The notes: generated by a model from the letters alone, not told the origin. Positions 32,901-40,619 are shown, numbered from the stretch's first letter. The stretch is 64,000 nt of DNA from Solobacterium sp. (GCA_017510405.1 JAFWNG010000008.1:1-64000), one strand, 5' to 3'. Numbers and translations are program-made.

Positions 32901-35426
32901 ATCCGTATACGTCTGTCCGTCAAAGCTGACCTCTGCGGTATAGGCTTTCACACCGTCCTCCGTGCAGGTCGGTTCCGTGACTTCGACAGTGATCTCCGCC
33001 GAGACTTCTTCCGTTATGGTTTCATCCTGTTCACTGACGAAGACAGCTGAAGCCTGACTGAAGTCTTCGTTCCATTTCCATTCCTTCAGGACATATGTCA
33101 GTTTTTCCCATTTTGCCTTCAGGATCAGATCTTCCGTCACAGGCTGAGTGAAATCATATTCTGTTTCCCCGTTATACCATCCGGCAAATACATATCCCTC
33201 TTTTTCCGGATCCTCCGGTTCTGGAACCATGTGTCCGCTGATCACAGGAACTTCCGTGACACTGCCGCTGCCATCATCAAACGAAACGGTGTACGTGGTG
33301 TAAATACCCCACTTCTGCAGTTCCCTGTCATATGTATAGGTATCACCTTCCGCAGAAGCGGATGTATCCGTGTATTCCTCTTCCGCACCGGCATACGGAC
33401 TGCCGTTGTGCAGTCTTGCGGAAGTGACCGGGATCTCGGTATAGCTGATCGATGTATTTGCCTGTACAGCCTGGTAGGTTGAAGACGCCGATGTCGTATT
33501 CGTAAACACAACAGAGCCGGTTCCCTCAGAGGATATGATGTCCGCTCCGCCTGCTGTCGTACAGAATCTGCCGGCCGCTTCCAGAGTGCCGTTGACATCC
33601 AGTTTCGCATCCGCCATCCTGGCAGCGCTGAATTTATTCGCATTGGCGCGTGTCGGTGAATAGTAACTGTTGCGCAGATCTACGCCCGGATACAGGAATT
33701 TGTTTCCGATCCACTGGTCACGGTCATAGACGTACACCGACTTTCCGGACGCGATCTTCAGCACCGCTCCGGAATCGATGATTCCTTCAAAGCCGGGGAT
33801 CAGACAGATGTCCTGATTGCATGTCGTTGTTCCGGAATGAAAACGGATCGTCGTATTTTCCATCAAAGGCAGAACATAGCTGGCGCTGTTGATCGAAATC
33901 CCCACGTTCATACTGAAACTGTTCAGCGAGGAACTGCCGTAGATGTCATAGAAGTTCCGGTCTGCGGCAGGATCGTACCGCATCGTCAGACTGCCGCCGT
34001 CGGTCAGTGTGAATAACGCTCCGGAGCTGCCCGCAAACGTAATATTCGGCGTCTCCGTCATTCCCTGTACCGTTGCTGTACCGACAACATTCAGTGCCGC
34101 TCCGTACAGGATCGTCAGGGGTGCTTCGATGTTCTGTACATAATACTGTGATACCGGGAATACCCTCTCATCGTTGTTGTGCATGGCAGACGTCGCCGTT
34201 CCGCCGCGTATATCGCAGATCTCAAACGGTTCGTATACCTTCGAACCGGGATTTGCGGTAACCGTTCCCGCACCGGTGATATAGCCCCAGCAGTACAGGA
34301 AAGATCCGCTGTTCAGTGCGATCGAACTGCCGCTGTTCATGGCGATCCAGCCGAACGCTCCGGTATTGGCTCCGGTATAGCCGTTGTTATGGGAGTTCAG
34401 CCGGCCGCCGGCCGCAAGAGTGCCGTTCACAATGATCCGGGCGCCGGATGCCATCGTCAGTTTCCGGAACGCAGAGGGTGTTGACGGAGCAGAACTCGTC
34501 ACAAGGACCGGATCCTGCCGGATGAGCGTCGAAGCATTGTCATACGGGATCAGCACGCTTTTCCCGGCAGGGATCGTATACGTTCCCGCAGACAGTGTGC
34601 CGCTGTCCATGAGCGTGATCTTTTCCGTATCTGCGCTCTCCGCAAATGAAACTGCTTCATTCAGATCAGTAAACCACTTTTCGCCTGCTTCCCATACCGG
34701 CGCATCTGTCGGAATGAATACCGGCCGGATCGTCTGCGGAGTTTCAAAATACGCTCTCCACTGAGTATCTCTGCTTAAGAAAGCTCCCTGTGTTTCAGAG
34801 TACCAGCCTTCCAGCTTATATCCGCCTGCCGGCTGTGCAGTGAGCAGATAGGATTCCGTGGAATTCCGCGTGATCTGCTTTGTTTCCGTGATCGTTTCCG
34901 AATCGACCTGATACGTACCGTTTGCCTCTGCCGGCCGGAATGTTGTCGTTACAGACGCCGATGTGATCAGGGAAATATTGGTAAGACTGACAGATGAGGT
35001 GTACGCACCGGCATTTCCGGAAAGAATGACCACTGTTACAGATCCCCCGGCCGGGATCTCACGGACAAAGCTGCCGGCCGCGGTAACCGCCGTACCGTCG
35101 ATCTTCACCGAGCCTCCCGCAGCCAGGACCGGTTTGGAATAATCAAAAGAAAGCTGTGCCGCGGACGATCTGCGGTTTGTCAGGGTCAGTGTCGAAGTCT
35201 GCGATGCGGCGTCATCACATGTTCCTTTCGCCTTTCCGGTCGCCGATCCGCTGAGACTGTTTCCGGCAGCGCTCCAGGAACCGCTGTCATAACTCACGGA
35301 AAGACCGGATATGCCGACATCCAGGTCAGCTGCCAGGACAGGAACTGCCGAAGCAGGCAGATACGCAATGAACATCACACTGATGATCACCAGTTTCAAA
35401 AACCTTCTGACAATACTTCTCAACAT
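29949..35426 (-). CDS. Giant secreted surface protein (repeats, Big_2 and DUF4214 domains)
   Basis: 1825 residues. A signal peptide (about 1-32) precedes a beta-rich N-terminal half with parallel-beta-helix-like text (residues about 300-650). An InlB-type B-repeat (VSFDDGSGSVTEVPVISGH to AGWYNGE, about 710-770) follows. Then come about six bipartite repeats with motifs YTCRRDPSHTKTEEIPALGH and AVCEHDPEHV (about 820-1480), a Big_2-like domain (VAVTSVELDKTELALKVGE, about 1490-1570) and two paired DUF4214 modules to the end. No LPxTG or SLH is visible. Adhesin or surface-layer roles are inference. The start at 35426 overlaps the Lgt-like gene by seven bases, behind GGGGGA. Confidence 0.88.
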   Translation of the reverse strand: MLRSIVRRFLKLVIISVMFIAYLPASAVPVLAADLDVGISGLSVSYDSGSWSAAGNSLSGSATGKAKGTCDDAASQTSTLTLTNRRSSAAQLSFDYSKPVLAAGGSVKIDGTAVTAAGSFVREIPAGGSVTVVILSGNAGAYTSSVSLTNISLITSASVTTTFRPAEANGTYQVDSETITETKQITRNSTESYLLTAQPAGGYKLEGWYSETQGAFLSRDTQWRAYFETPQTIRPVFIPTDAPVWEAGEKWFTDLNEAVSFAESADTEKITLMDSGTLSAGTYTIPAGKSVLIPYDNASTLIRQDPVLVTSSAPSTPSAFRKLTMASGARIIVNGTLAAGGRLNSHNNGYTGANTGAFGWIAMNSGSSIALNSGSFLYCWGYITGAGTVTANPGSKVYEPFEICDIRGGTATSAMHNNDERVFPVSQYYVQNIEAPLTILYGAALNVVGTATVQGMTETPNITFAGSSGALFTLTDGGSLTMRYDPAADRNFYDIYGSSSLNSFSMNVGISINSASYVLPLMENTTIRFHSGTTTCNQDICLIPGFEGIIDSGAVLKIASGKSVYVYDRDQWIGNKFLYPGVDLRNSYYSPTRANANKFSAARMADAKLDVNGTLEAAGRFCTTAGGADIISSEGTGSVVFTNTTSASSTYQAVQANTSISYTEIPVTSARLHNGSPYAGAEEEYTDTSASAEGDTYTYDRELQKWGIYTTYTVSFDDGSGSVTEVPVISGHMVPEPEDPEKEGYVFAGWYNGETEYDFTQPVTEDLILKAKWEKLTYVLKEWKWNEDFSQASAVFVSEQDETITEEVSAEITVEVTEPTCTEDGVKAYTAEVSFDGQTYTDTKEESIPASGHSYGTPEYTWSEDLRTVNARAVCTRDKNHTVEETAQTAEEVTVEPKCETAGEKTLTAVFENEVFETQTRKVVLDAPGHDWDDGTVTKEPGCEEPGIRTYTCRRDPSHTKTEEIPALGHKYQEPRYVWSEDNSTVTAEAVCEHDPEHVVRETVQTTETIRVRPTCETPGERIYTAVFRNAQFAKQTKTAVMEPLGHLWDEGTVVTPPECEKEGTRRYTCQRDHSHTKTETIPALDHIYGDPVYTWAEDNSEVTAEAVCRRDPSHSIRETAVPEEEIVKEAACAEAGERRLTAVFRNALFSTQEKTEEIAVLGHAWGEWIIVKEASEEEAGEEERTCQRCGEKETRAVPPLGHTHHLIHKEAIPAKCEEDGRSEYWVCDKCGKYFADMDGTEEIEEESWIIPALGHKYGNAEYIWSEDNNSVSASAVCEHDPSHVITETVTTTRKTTLEPACETEGIIVITAVFENKVFTAQTKNETVAALGHDWDDGTVTKAPSCEETGIRTYTCRRDPSHTKTEEIPALGHVYQKPEYEWSEDCSTVTAKAVCERDHGHVVTETVRTTETVTVEPKCETPGEKLYTAVFRNILFTKQTRTAELAPVGHDWTEWEVVKEPTKTEPGLRQRKCRRCGETETEEIPVIETVAVTSVELDKTELALKVGESETLTATVLPENADDKSVTWSSSDPSVVTVDENGKVTAVADNGMEDPSTAVITVTTNDGGYTAECTVTSEDPINGFVRRLYSMCLGRKADEHGFKDWTGWLRSGKLTAAQTVQGFFNSPEMEDMELTDEEWVEKCYAVILDRESEAEGKAFWADLRGSGVSNNFILKGFVESREFAELCAKYGITPGKIELTEWRDRNPGVTKFVNRCYTKALGRKAEAGGLNSWCRRILSASNKKAEAIYTATTGFFHSPEFLNKKTTDEEYVTILYRTFLGREPEPEGFNDWVNRLKSGMSRDEVMMGFANSKEFDAIMKECGIE
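30975..32960 (-). repeat. Tandem coding repeats in the giant surface protein
   Basis: Bipartite repeats with Cys/His motifs of the form Y-T-C-x-R-D-x-S-H and A-V-C-x-x-D-x-x-H recur about six times. Two stretches near 31400-31433 and 32609-32642 are identical over about 34 bases at an offset of 1209 bases (403 codons), showing recent duplication or gene conversion. Confidence 0.8.
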
Positions 35427-36082
35427 AAATGATCCCCCTGTTTTTTATGTTTTCGAATCTCAATATAGATGCTGTAGCCAATCAGAACACTGATCAGAGA
35501 CCACAGATGTGCCAGATGAAACAGTGTGTTTCCTTCCCGGAAGAACTCCTCCGCAAAGCGGAATACTCCGTAGCTCATCATCAGGACCGGAAACAGTTCG
35601 CCGGTAAATCCTCCGTTCTTTCTGAACGTCTTCATCAGAACAAACAGCATGACCGCATAAAACAGCAGTTCCGCTTCCCGTACCGGCCAGTGCAGACCGG
35701 TACTGCCAATTGGCGTTCCCCCGCAGCATCCGTTCATCAGACAGCGTATTCTCTGCAGAAACTGTGAAGGAATGACATAGACCGCATAGGAATCGAAGAT
35801 ACAGCGCCGGTCCTGCCGGTATACTGCGTACAGCAGGCATGGCGCAAACAGATAGACTCCGTATGTACTGACTGCACCAATTGAGAATCCCCGCCCGGAT
35901 ACCGCCTTCTCAAATGACGCGAATAAAAGTACGGAGATCACACTGAGTGCCGAAAAAACAGCACAGCGGAACAGCGCCGCTGCGGTCTGCCGCCGCTGCA
36001 TATACTGCATCAGCGGGTATCCGGCCTGGATCCCCAGAATTACAGCACCGTAAACAGAGTATTTCATTAATAAGTCGATCAT
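35420..36082 (-). CDS. Lgt-like (prolipoprotein diacylglyceryl transferase family) membrane protein
   Basis: 220 residues from the ATG at 36082 (GGGGAAGAC upstream). About six to seven helices. RIRCLMNGCCGGTPIG and WPVREAELLFYA correspond to the R-x-x-C-F-x-x-G-C-C-Y-G and H-P-x-Q-L-Y-E segments of Lgt-like proteins, and GVFRFAEEFFRE to the conserved C-terminal Arg region. Compared with true Lgt it is short, and its signature is of the cysteine-rich variant type, so it may modify another substrate. It is translationally coupled to the giant surface protein, which suggests a shared role. Confidence 0.75.
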   Translation of the reverse strand: MIDLLMKYSVYGAVILGIQAGYPLMQYMQRRQTAAALFRCAVFSALSVISVLLFASFEKAVSGRGFSIGAVSTYGVYLFAPCLLYAVYRQDRRCIFDSYAVYVIPSQFLQRIRCLMNGCCGGTPIGSTGLHWPVREAELLFYAVMLFVLMKTFRKNGGFTGELFPVLMMSYGVFRFAEEFFREGNTLFHLAHLWSLISVLIGYSIYIEIRKHKKQGDHLC

Positions 36083-36202
36083 TTTGTCTTCCCCGGAGAA
36101 AACGCTTTTTTCTATCTGCATTCACGATTATAGCACCTGCCTGTCCGTTCGGAAAACCGTTTATACGCGACACGGACGACAGACACGACAGCTCTTCGGA
36201 AA

Positions 36203-38141
<1,939 letters not shown>

Positions 38142-38186
38142 TCACTGCAAGAGCAGGATTTTTCTTTTATATCCTGCGTTTCTTCG

Positions 38187-38210
38187 GGAAAAAGAAAAGG
38201 ACTTGCGTCC
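38187..38210 (-). terminator. Short terminator after the small XRE gene
   Basis: GGAC-GCAA-GTCC is followed by TTTTCTTTTT on the minus strand. A second hairpin (GCAGGAT/ATCCTGC at 38152-38176) lies just beyond. Confidence 0.55.
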
Positions 38211-38218
38211 ATTACAGC

Positions 38219-38449
38219 TTATTTATAGCGGATCACATGCACCAGTTCGTCGATCGTCATGCCGAGCGCCTGCGACAGAGCCAGCGCCGTTGCGATCTCC
38301 ATTCGTCCTATATCTCTCTTCATTCCGTTCAGAAGTGTCGTATAGGGAACATCGGCGAGCTTCGCTGCCCGGTAGGCGGTCAGTCCTTTTTCTGTCAGCA
38401 GGATCTGCCAGGCTTTTTTCTGCTGGGAATCATTCCGGATCTCATCCAT
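38219..38449 (-). CDS. Small XRE-type helix-turn-helix protein
   Basis: 76 residues from the ATG at 38449 preceded by GTGAGGT. It is essentially one helix-turn-helix domain: GLTAYRAAKLADVPYTTLLN forms the recognition region, and LSQALGMTIDELVHV is the usual closing helix. No effector or membrane domain. It lies between the YkuK gene and an LCP gene. The inverted repeat at 38102-38127 is a possible nearby target, by inference only. Confidence 0.8.
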   Translation of the reverse strand: MDEIRNDSQQKKAWQILLTEKGLTAYRAAKLADVPYTTLLNGMKRDIGRMEIATALALSQALGMTIDELVHVIRYK

Positions 38450-38543
38450 GCGGTATACCTCACAAGGTATGATACACTGTTTTTCCCCGGAAAGCAATTT
38501 TACATGGGAAAAGGCCTGTATATATGGGATATACAGACCTGTA

Positions 38544-39065
38544 TCACTTGGAGTACTTGTCCGCAATGCTGGACGCAGCGTAAGAATCCGGCTTGATCTC
38601 GCAGTCGTAGCCCATTGCTTTTACCCAGCCTTCCAGCTCGTTGATGTATTCACGGGTCGGGCCCTGCTTGCCTACATCAATGTGGACAGTCAGATGTACA
38701 TTGGACTTTTCGTCTGTGATGTCGAAATCCTTCTCCAGCAGTGCTTCCAGCAAAAGTTCTGCGGCATCCAGCGAGATCTGCGTCTCCGTGTGCAGCTTGT
38801 ACTGAAGCTGTCCTTTGCGGAACGGTTCATGGTACATCGTGCGAACGAAGAAGATACCGCCGTTGTGCAGACGGTGCAGCGTGACAGCCAGTACGATCTT
38901 TGTTTCATCGTATGTCTGGGAGTCGGTGCCGATCGCCAGGACGTACTCCTTTTCCGGCTCTTTGCCGATCCAGCTTACGATCTTGTCCGCCATGTCGCGG
39001 AATGCCATAACATGTCCGCTGCCGTCACGGAAACGTGTATCCATTGTCAGTTTCAGCTCGCTCAT
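38544..39065 (-). CDS. YkuK family (DUF458) RNase H-like protein
   Basis: 173 residues. IGTDSQTYDETKIVLAVTLH near the N-terminal third carries the Asp of an RNase H-like fold, and VHIDVGKQGPTREYINELEGWV is the second signature of the YkuK/DUF458 family. These proteins are common in spore-forming and related Bacillota and lack a proven function. A GGAGGT site precedes the ATG at 39065. The first tRNA of the array ends only 22 bases upstream of its start, so its mRNA could arise by processing of the tRNA precursor. Confidence 0.88.
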   Translation of the reverse strand: MSELKLTMDTRFRDGSGHVMAFRDMADKIVSWIGKEPEKEYVLAIGTDSQTYDETKIVLAVTLHRLHNGGIFFVRTMYHEPFRKGQLQYKLHTETQISLDAAELLLEALLEKDFDITDEKSNVHLTVHIDVGKQGPTREYINELEGWVKAMGYDCEIKPDSYAASSIADKYSK

Positions 39066-39087
39066 TTCCGGTACCTCCTTTCTTCAG

Positions 39088-39159
39088 CGGTCCCTGCAGG
39101 ACTCGAACCTGCAACTTCCGGTTAACGGCCGGGCGTTTTCCCATTGAAACTAAGAAACC
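39088..39159 (-). tRNA. tRNA-Asn(GTT), divergent
   Basis: Acceptor GGTTTCT/AGGGACC, D-stem GTTT/AAAC, anticodon loop CCGTTAA giving GTT, T-arm GCAGG-TTCGAGT-CCTGC, discriminator G, no encoded CCA. Position 33 is C rather than T, and 27-43 is a C-A mismatch. Last gene of the array and nearest to the YkuK gene. Confidence 0.75.
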
Positions 39160-39210
39160 ATTCGTGTCGGACAGAAGCAGTTCTGTCATCTGTACAGGCC
39201 GCGCTGCGGT

Positions 39211-39282
39211 CTGTTTCCGCCGGGTATGATCCGACATCCCCTGATGATCATCAGGTGTATTAGCCGCTTATACGAAGAAACA
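39211..39282 (-). pseudogene. tRNA-like gene with abnormal anticodon loop
   Basis: Acceptor TGTTTCT/GGAAACA, D-stem GTAT/ATAC, and T-stem GTCGG/CCGGC are intact. The T-loop is ATCATAC, with the same A54/T58 exchange as the Thr copies of this array. The anticodon arm is two bases short: CCTGA/TCAGG leaves a six-base loop TGATCA, so no anticodon can be assigned. Either a decayed tRNA or a non-decoding tRNA-like RNA. Confidence 0.55.
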
Positions 39283-39317
39283 AGCTGCACAGAACCATCA
39301 CCCTCCATCCGGCACAG

Positions 39318-39391
39318 TGCCTCCCGCCGGGTACGATCCGGCAGTCTCCTGATTACAAGACAGGTGCGTTCTCCATTTCTGCCAGAGAGGC
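39318..39391 (-). tRNA. tRNA-Thr(TGT), divergent T-loop
   Basis: Acceptor GCCTCTC/GGGAGGC with discriminator A. Anticodon loop CTTGTAA gives TGT, with a T-T mismatch at 31-39. T-arm GCCGG-ATCGTAC-CCGGC has A54 and T58 in place of T54 and A58. The D-stem is weak. Nearly identical in body to the genes at 39717 and 39921, which carry other anticodons. Confidence 0.65.
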
Positions 39392-39422
39392 ATTTTTTAT
39401 GATCCGGACAAATGTCCGGAAG

Positions 39423-39495
39423 TCGACAGGGCGGGATTCGAACCCGCAGACATCTGTTTCTAAGACAGACTGCTTTGCCGGTTTGCTACCTGCCG
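39423..39495 (-). tRNA. tRNA with TAG anticodon and short variable arm (copy 1)
   Basis: Acceptor CGGCAGG/CCTGTCG, discriminator A, canonical T-arm GCGGG-TTCGAAT-CCCGC, anticodon stem TCTGT/ACAGA with loop CTTAGAA, so the anticodon is TAG (reads CUA). Leucine tRNAs are class II, but here the variable region is only five bases, so identity is uncertain. Identical to 39824-39896. Confidence 0.65.
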
Positions 39496-39541
39496 ATGAT
39501 CGGTGCTGGGCACCGGTAATACATCGTCCCCTCCCGGGGAG

Positions 39542-39612
39542 TCAGAGTGGAAGGATTTGAACCCTCATATCGCGGTCCCAGGCCGCGGGTCCTGCCATTG
39601 GACGACACCCTG
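39542..39612 (-). tRNA. tRNA-Pro(TGG) with C33
   Basis: Acceptor CAGGGTG/CACTCTG (C1-G72, A73 as in bacterial Pro tRNAs), D-stem GTCC/GGAC, anticodon stem CGCGG/CCGCG, loop CCTGGGA giving TGG with G37, T-loop TTCAAAT. Position 33 is C. Its 5' end is one base from the 3' CCA of the next tRNA. Confidence 0.75.
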
Positions 39613-39613
39613 A

Positions 39614-39689
39614 TGGTTGCAGCGACGGGATTTGAACCCGCATTGTACGGCTTATGGGGCCGCTTCGGAACCGTTCCGGATACGCTGCG
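39614..39689 (-). tRNA. tRNA with CAT anticodon, initiator-like ends, C33 (copy 1)
   Basis: Acceptor CGCAGCG/CGCTGCA leaves a C1-A72 mismatch as in bacterial initiator tRNA, A73 and an encoded CCA. Anticodon loop CCCATAA gives CAT with C33. T-loop TTCAAAT is canonical. The D-arm is abnormal and the three-GC initiator anticodon stem is absent, so initiator function is doubtful. Confidence 0.6.
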
Positions 39690-39716
39690 ATAAATTACGG
39701 TGCTTTTCAGCACCAG

Positions 39717-39790
39717 TGCCTCCCGCCGGGTACGATCCGGCAATCTCCTGCTTACTGGGCAGCTGCGTTCTCCGTTTGCGCCAGAGAGGC
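39717..39790 (-). tRNA. tRNA-Thr(AGT), divergent T-loop, C33
   Basis: Same body as the other Thr copies: acceptor GCCTCTC/GGGAGGC, A73, T-loop ATCGTAC. Anticodon loop CCAGTAA gives AGT with C at 33. An A34 Thr anticodon is unusual in bacteria. Confidence 0.6.
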
Positions 39791-39823
39791 ATTTCTTTTA
39801 TGATCCGGACAAGTGTCCGGAAG

Positions 39824-39896
39824 TCGACAGGGCGGGATTCGAACCCGCAGACATCTGTTTCTAAGACAGACTGCTTTGCCGGTTTGCTACCTGCCG
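39824..39896 (-). tRNA. tRNA with TAG anticodon and short variable arm (copy 2)
   Basis: Identical in its 73 bases to the copy at 39423-39495, including the loop CTTAGAA and the following hairpin CCGGACA/TGTCCGG (one loop base differs). This shows a recent segmental duplication. Confidence 0.65.
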
Positions 39897-39920
39897 ATAT
39901 ACGGTGCTTTTCAGCACCAG

Positions 39921-39994
39921 TGCCTCCCGCCGGGTACGATCCGGCAATCTCCTGTTTACGATACAGGTGCGTTCTCCGTTTCTGCCAGAGAGGC
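39921..39994 (-). tRNA. tRNA-Thr(CGT), divergent T-loop
   Basis: Acceptor GCCTCTC/GGGAGGC, perfect anticodon stem CCTGT/ACAGG, loop ATCGTAA giving CGT with normal T33. T-arm GCCGG-ATCGTAC-CCGGC. It has the best-paired anticodon arm of the three Thr copies and may be the parental form. Confidence 0.65.
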
Positions 39995-40013
39995 ATATTT
40001 CCCTTCCGGGAAG

Positions 40014-40086
40014 TCAGAACGAAAGGATTCGAACCTTCATCTCACGGTTCCGGACCGCGGATCCTAAGCCATTGGACGACATTCTG
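40014..40086 (-). tRNA. tRNA-Pro(CGG) with C33
   Basis: Acceptor CAGAATG/CGTTCTG, A73, D-stem GTCC/GGAT, loop TCCGGAA giving CGG. C33 is present as in the TGG copy, and position 37 is A instead of the G expected in Pro tRNAs. T-loop TTCGAAT is canonical. Confidence 0.7.
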
Positions 40087-40087
40087 A

Positions 40088-40163
40088 TGGTTGCAGCGAC
40101 GGGATTCGAACCCGCATTCTACGGTGTATGAGGCCGCTTCGGAGCCGTTCCGAACACGCTGCG
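40088..40163 (-). tRNA. tRNA with CAT anticodon, initiator-like ends (copy 2)
   Basis: Same acceptor (C1-A72), A73 and encoded CCA as the copy at 39614. Anticodon loop CTCATAC gives CAT with T33, but the anticodon stem is broken by a C-A pair at 31-39. The D-arm can form a six-base hairpin TTCGGA/TCCGAA. One base separates its CCA from the Pro gene. Confidence 0.6.
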
Positions 40164-40208
40164 ATGAAAGACTGTGCTGACAAACTCCTTGTCATATTCA
40201 CACAGTCA

Positions 40209-40281
40209 GTACCCGCTGGCGGGGTCGAACCGCCATTGCAGCCTTATCAGGACTGAGTACTGCCTTTATACGAAACGGGTA
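40209..40281 (-). tRNA. tRNA-Ile(GAT)
   Basis: Acceptor TACCCGT/GCGGGTA, D-stem GTAT/GTAC, anticodon stem CAGTC/GGCTG with loop CTGATAA giving GAT, T-arm GGCGG-TTCGACC-CCGCC. The discriminator is C, not the A expected for isoleucine. First gene of the array, starting one base after a terminator T tract. Confidence 0.7.
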
Positions 40282-40282
40282 G

Positions 40283-40326
40283 AAAAAGGAAAGAGCGGTA
40301 TACCTGATCCGGTATGCCGCTCTTTC
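40283..40326 (-). terminator. Strong terminator directly before the tRNA array
   Basis: GAAAGAGCGGCATACC pairs with GGTATACCGCTCTTTC (one G-T), then a TTTTT run ends one base before tRNA-Ile. A transcript from the small ORF upstream would have to read through it to reach the tRNAs. Confidence 0.8.
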
Positions 40327-40350
40327 ACTGGACGAAATGACGCTCACGCA

Positions 40351-40449
40351 TCATTTCGGACGGGTGCTTTTACGGCATGCGGAAAACATATCACTTCCCA
40401 TCGGGAGGCTCAGAATCAGTTCAAATGTTCTCGTATTTGTATTCTTCAT
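40351..40449 (-). CDS. 32-residue ORF of unknown function upstream of the tRNA array
   Basis: ATG at 40449, eight bases after AAAGGAG, stop TGA at 40351. The product begins MKNTNTRTFELILSLPMGSD and ends with a basic tail (CRKSTRPK). No family recognised. It is followed by a CGAAATGA/TCATTTCG hairpin overlapping the stop codon and by the terminator at 40283-40326. Upstream are TTGACA and two perfect ACCTTATAAGGT palindromes, so it is probably a regulated transcript. It could be a real small protein or a leader peptide; no coding statistics are possible at this size. Confidence 0.45.
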   Translation of the reverse strand: MKNTNTRTFELILSLPMGSDMFSACRKSTRPK

Positions 40450-40466
40450 CTCTGTTCTCCTTTACC

Positions 40467-40502
40467 ACCTTATAAGGTACATTACCTTATAAGGTTTGTC
40501 AA
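40467..40502 (-). promoter_or_regulatory. Twin ACCTTATAAGGT operators with TTGACA
   Basis: Two identical 12-bp palindromes (40467-40478 and 40484-40495) are five bases apart. TTGACA (40502-40497) abuts the distal copy. No good -10 box lies at 17 bases; TATAAG lies 22 bases from it inside the proximal palindrome, suggesting an activator-dependent or overlapping arrangement. Confidence 0.6.
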
Positions 40503-40576
40503 TCCTTTCTTTGGAAGCTCTTTTTTCTTCCTGTCTGTATAGTACCTCGTCGGCAGAAGCGTTCCTCGGAGGGGGT

Positions 40577-40609
40577 AAAAAAAAGATCTGTGCTGTTTCA
40601 CACAGATCT
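40577..40609 (-). terminator. Rho-independent terminator after gmd
   Basis: AGATCTGTG and CACAGATCT form a nine-base stem followed by eight Ts on the minus strand. It closes the polysaccharide operon. Confidence 0.9.
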
Positions 40610-40619
40610 CTGCGGATAC

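Larger units (their letters stand above)
39088..40281 (-). other. Array of twelve divergent tRNA and tRNA-like genes
   Basis: Minus-strand order: Ile(GAT), CAT copy 2, Pro(CGG), Thr(CGT), TAG copy 2, Thr(AGT), CAT copy 1, Pro(TGG), TAG copy 1, Thr(TGT), tRNA-like, Asn(GTT). Gaps are 1 to about 50 bases, and several hold small hairpins (CCGGACA/TGTCCGG; GGTGC/GCACC). No protein-coding gene lies inside. Translated frames across it are composed of tRNA bodies. Confidence 0.8.

Noticed and set aside
38152-38176. GCAGGAT/ATCCTGC hairpin as the main terminator of the small XRE gene
   Set aside because: It lacks a T tract; the GGAC-GCAA-GTCC element nearer the stop codon has one.
39318-39994. Regularly repeated ~75-base units suggesting a CRISPR array
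   Set aside because: The repeats are whole tRNA genes with cloverleaf folds; there are no unique spacers of constant length and no cas genes.
39617-40087. Open reading frames on both strands across the tRNA region (for example 156 codons plus strand, 114 codons minus strand)
   Set aside because: They are made of tRNA bodies and spacers, repeat with the tRNA modules and lack ribosome sites.
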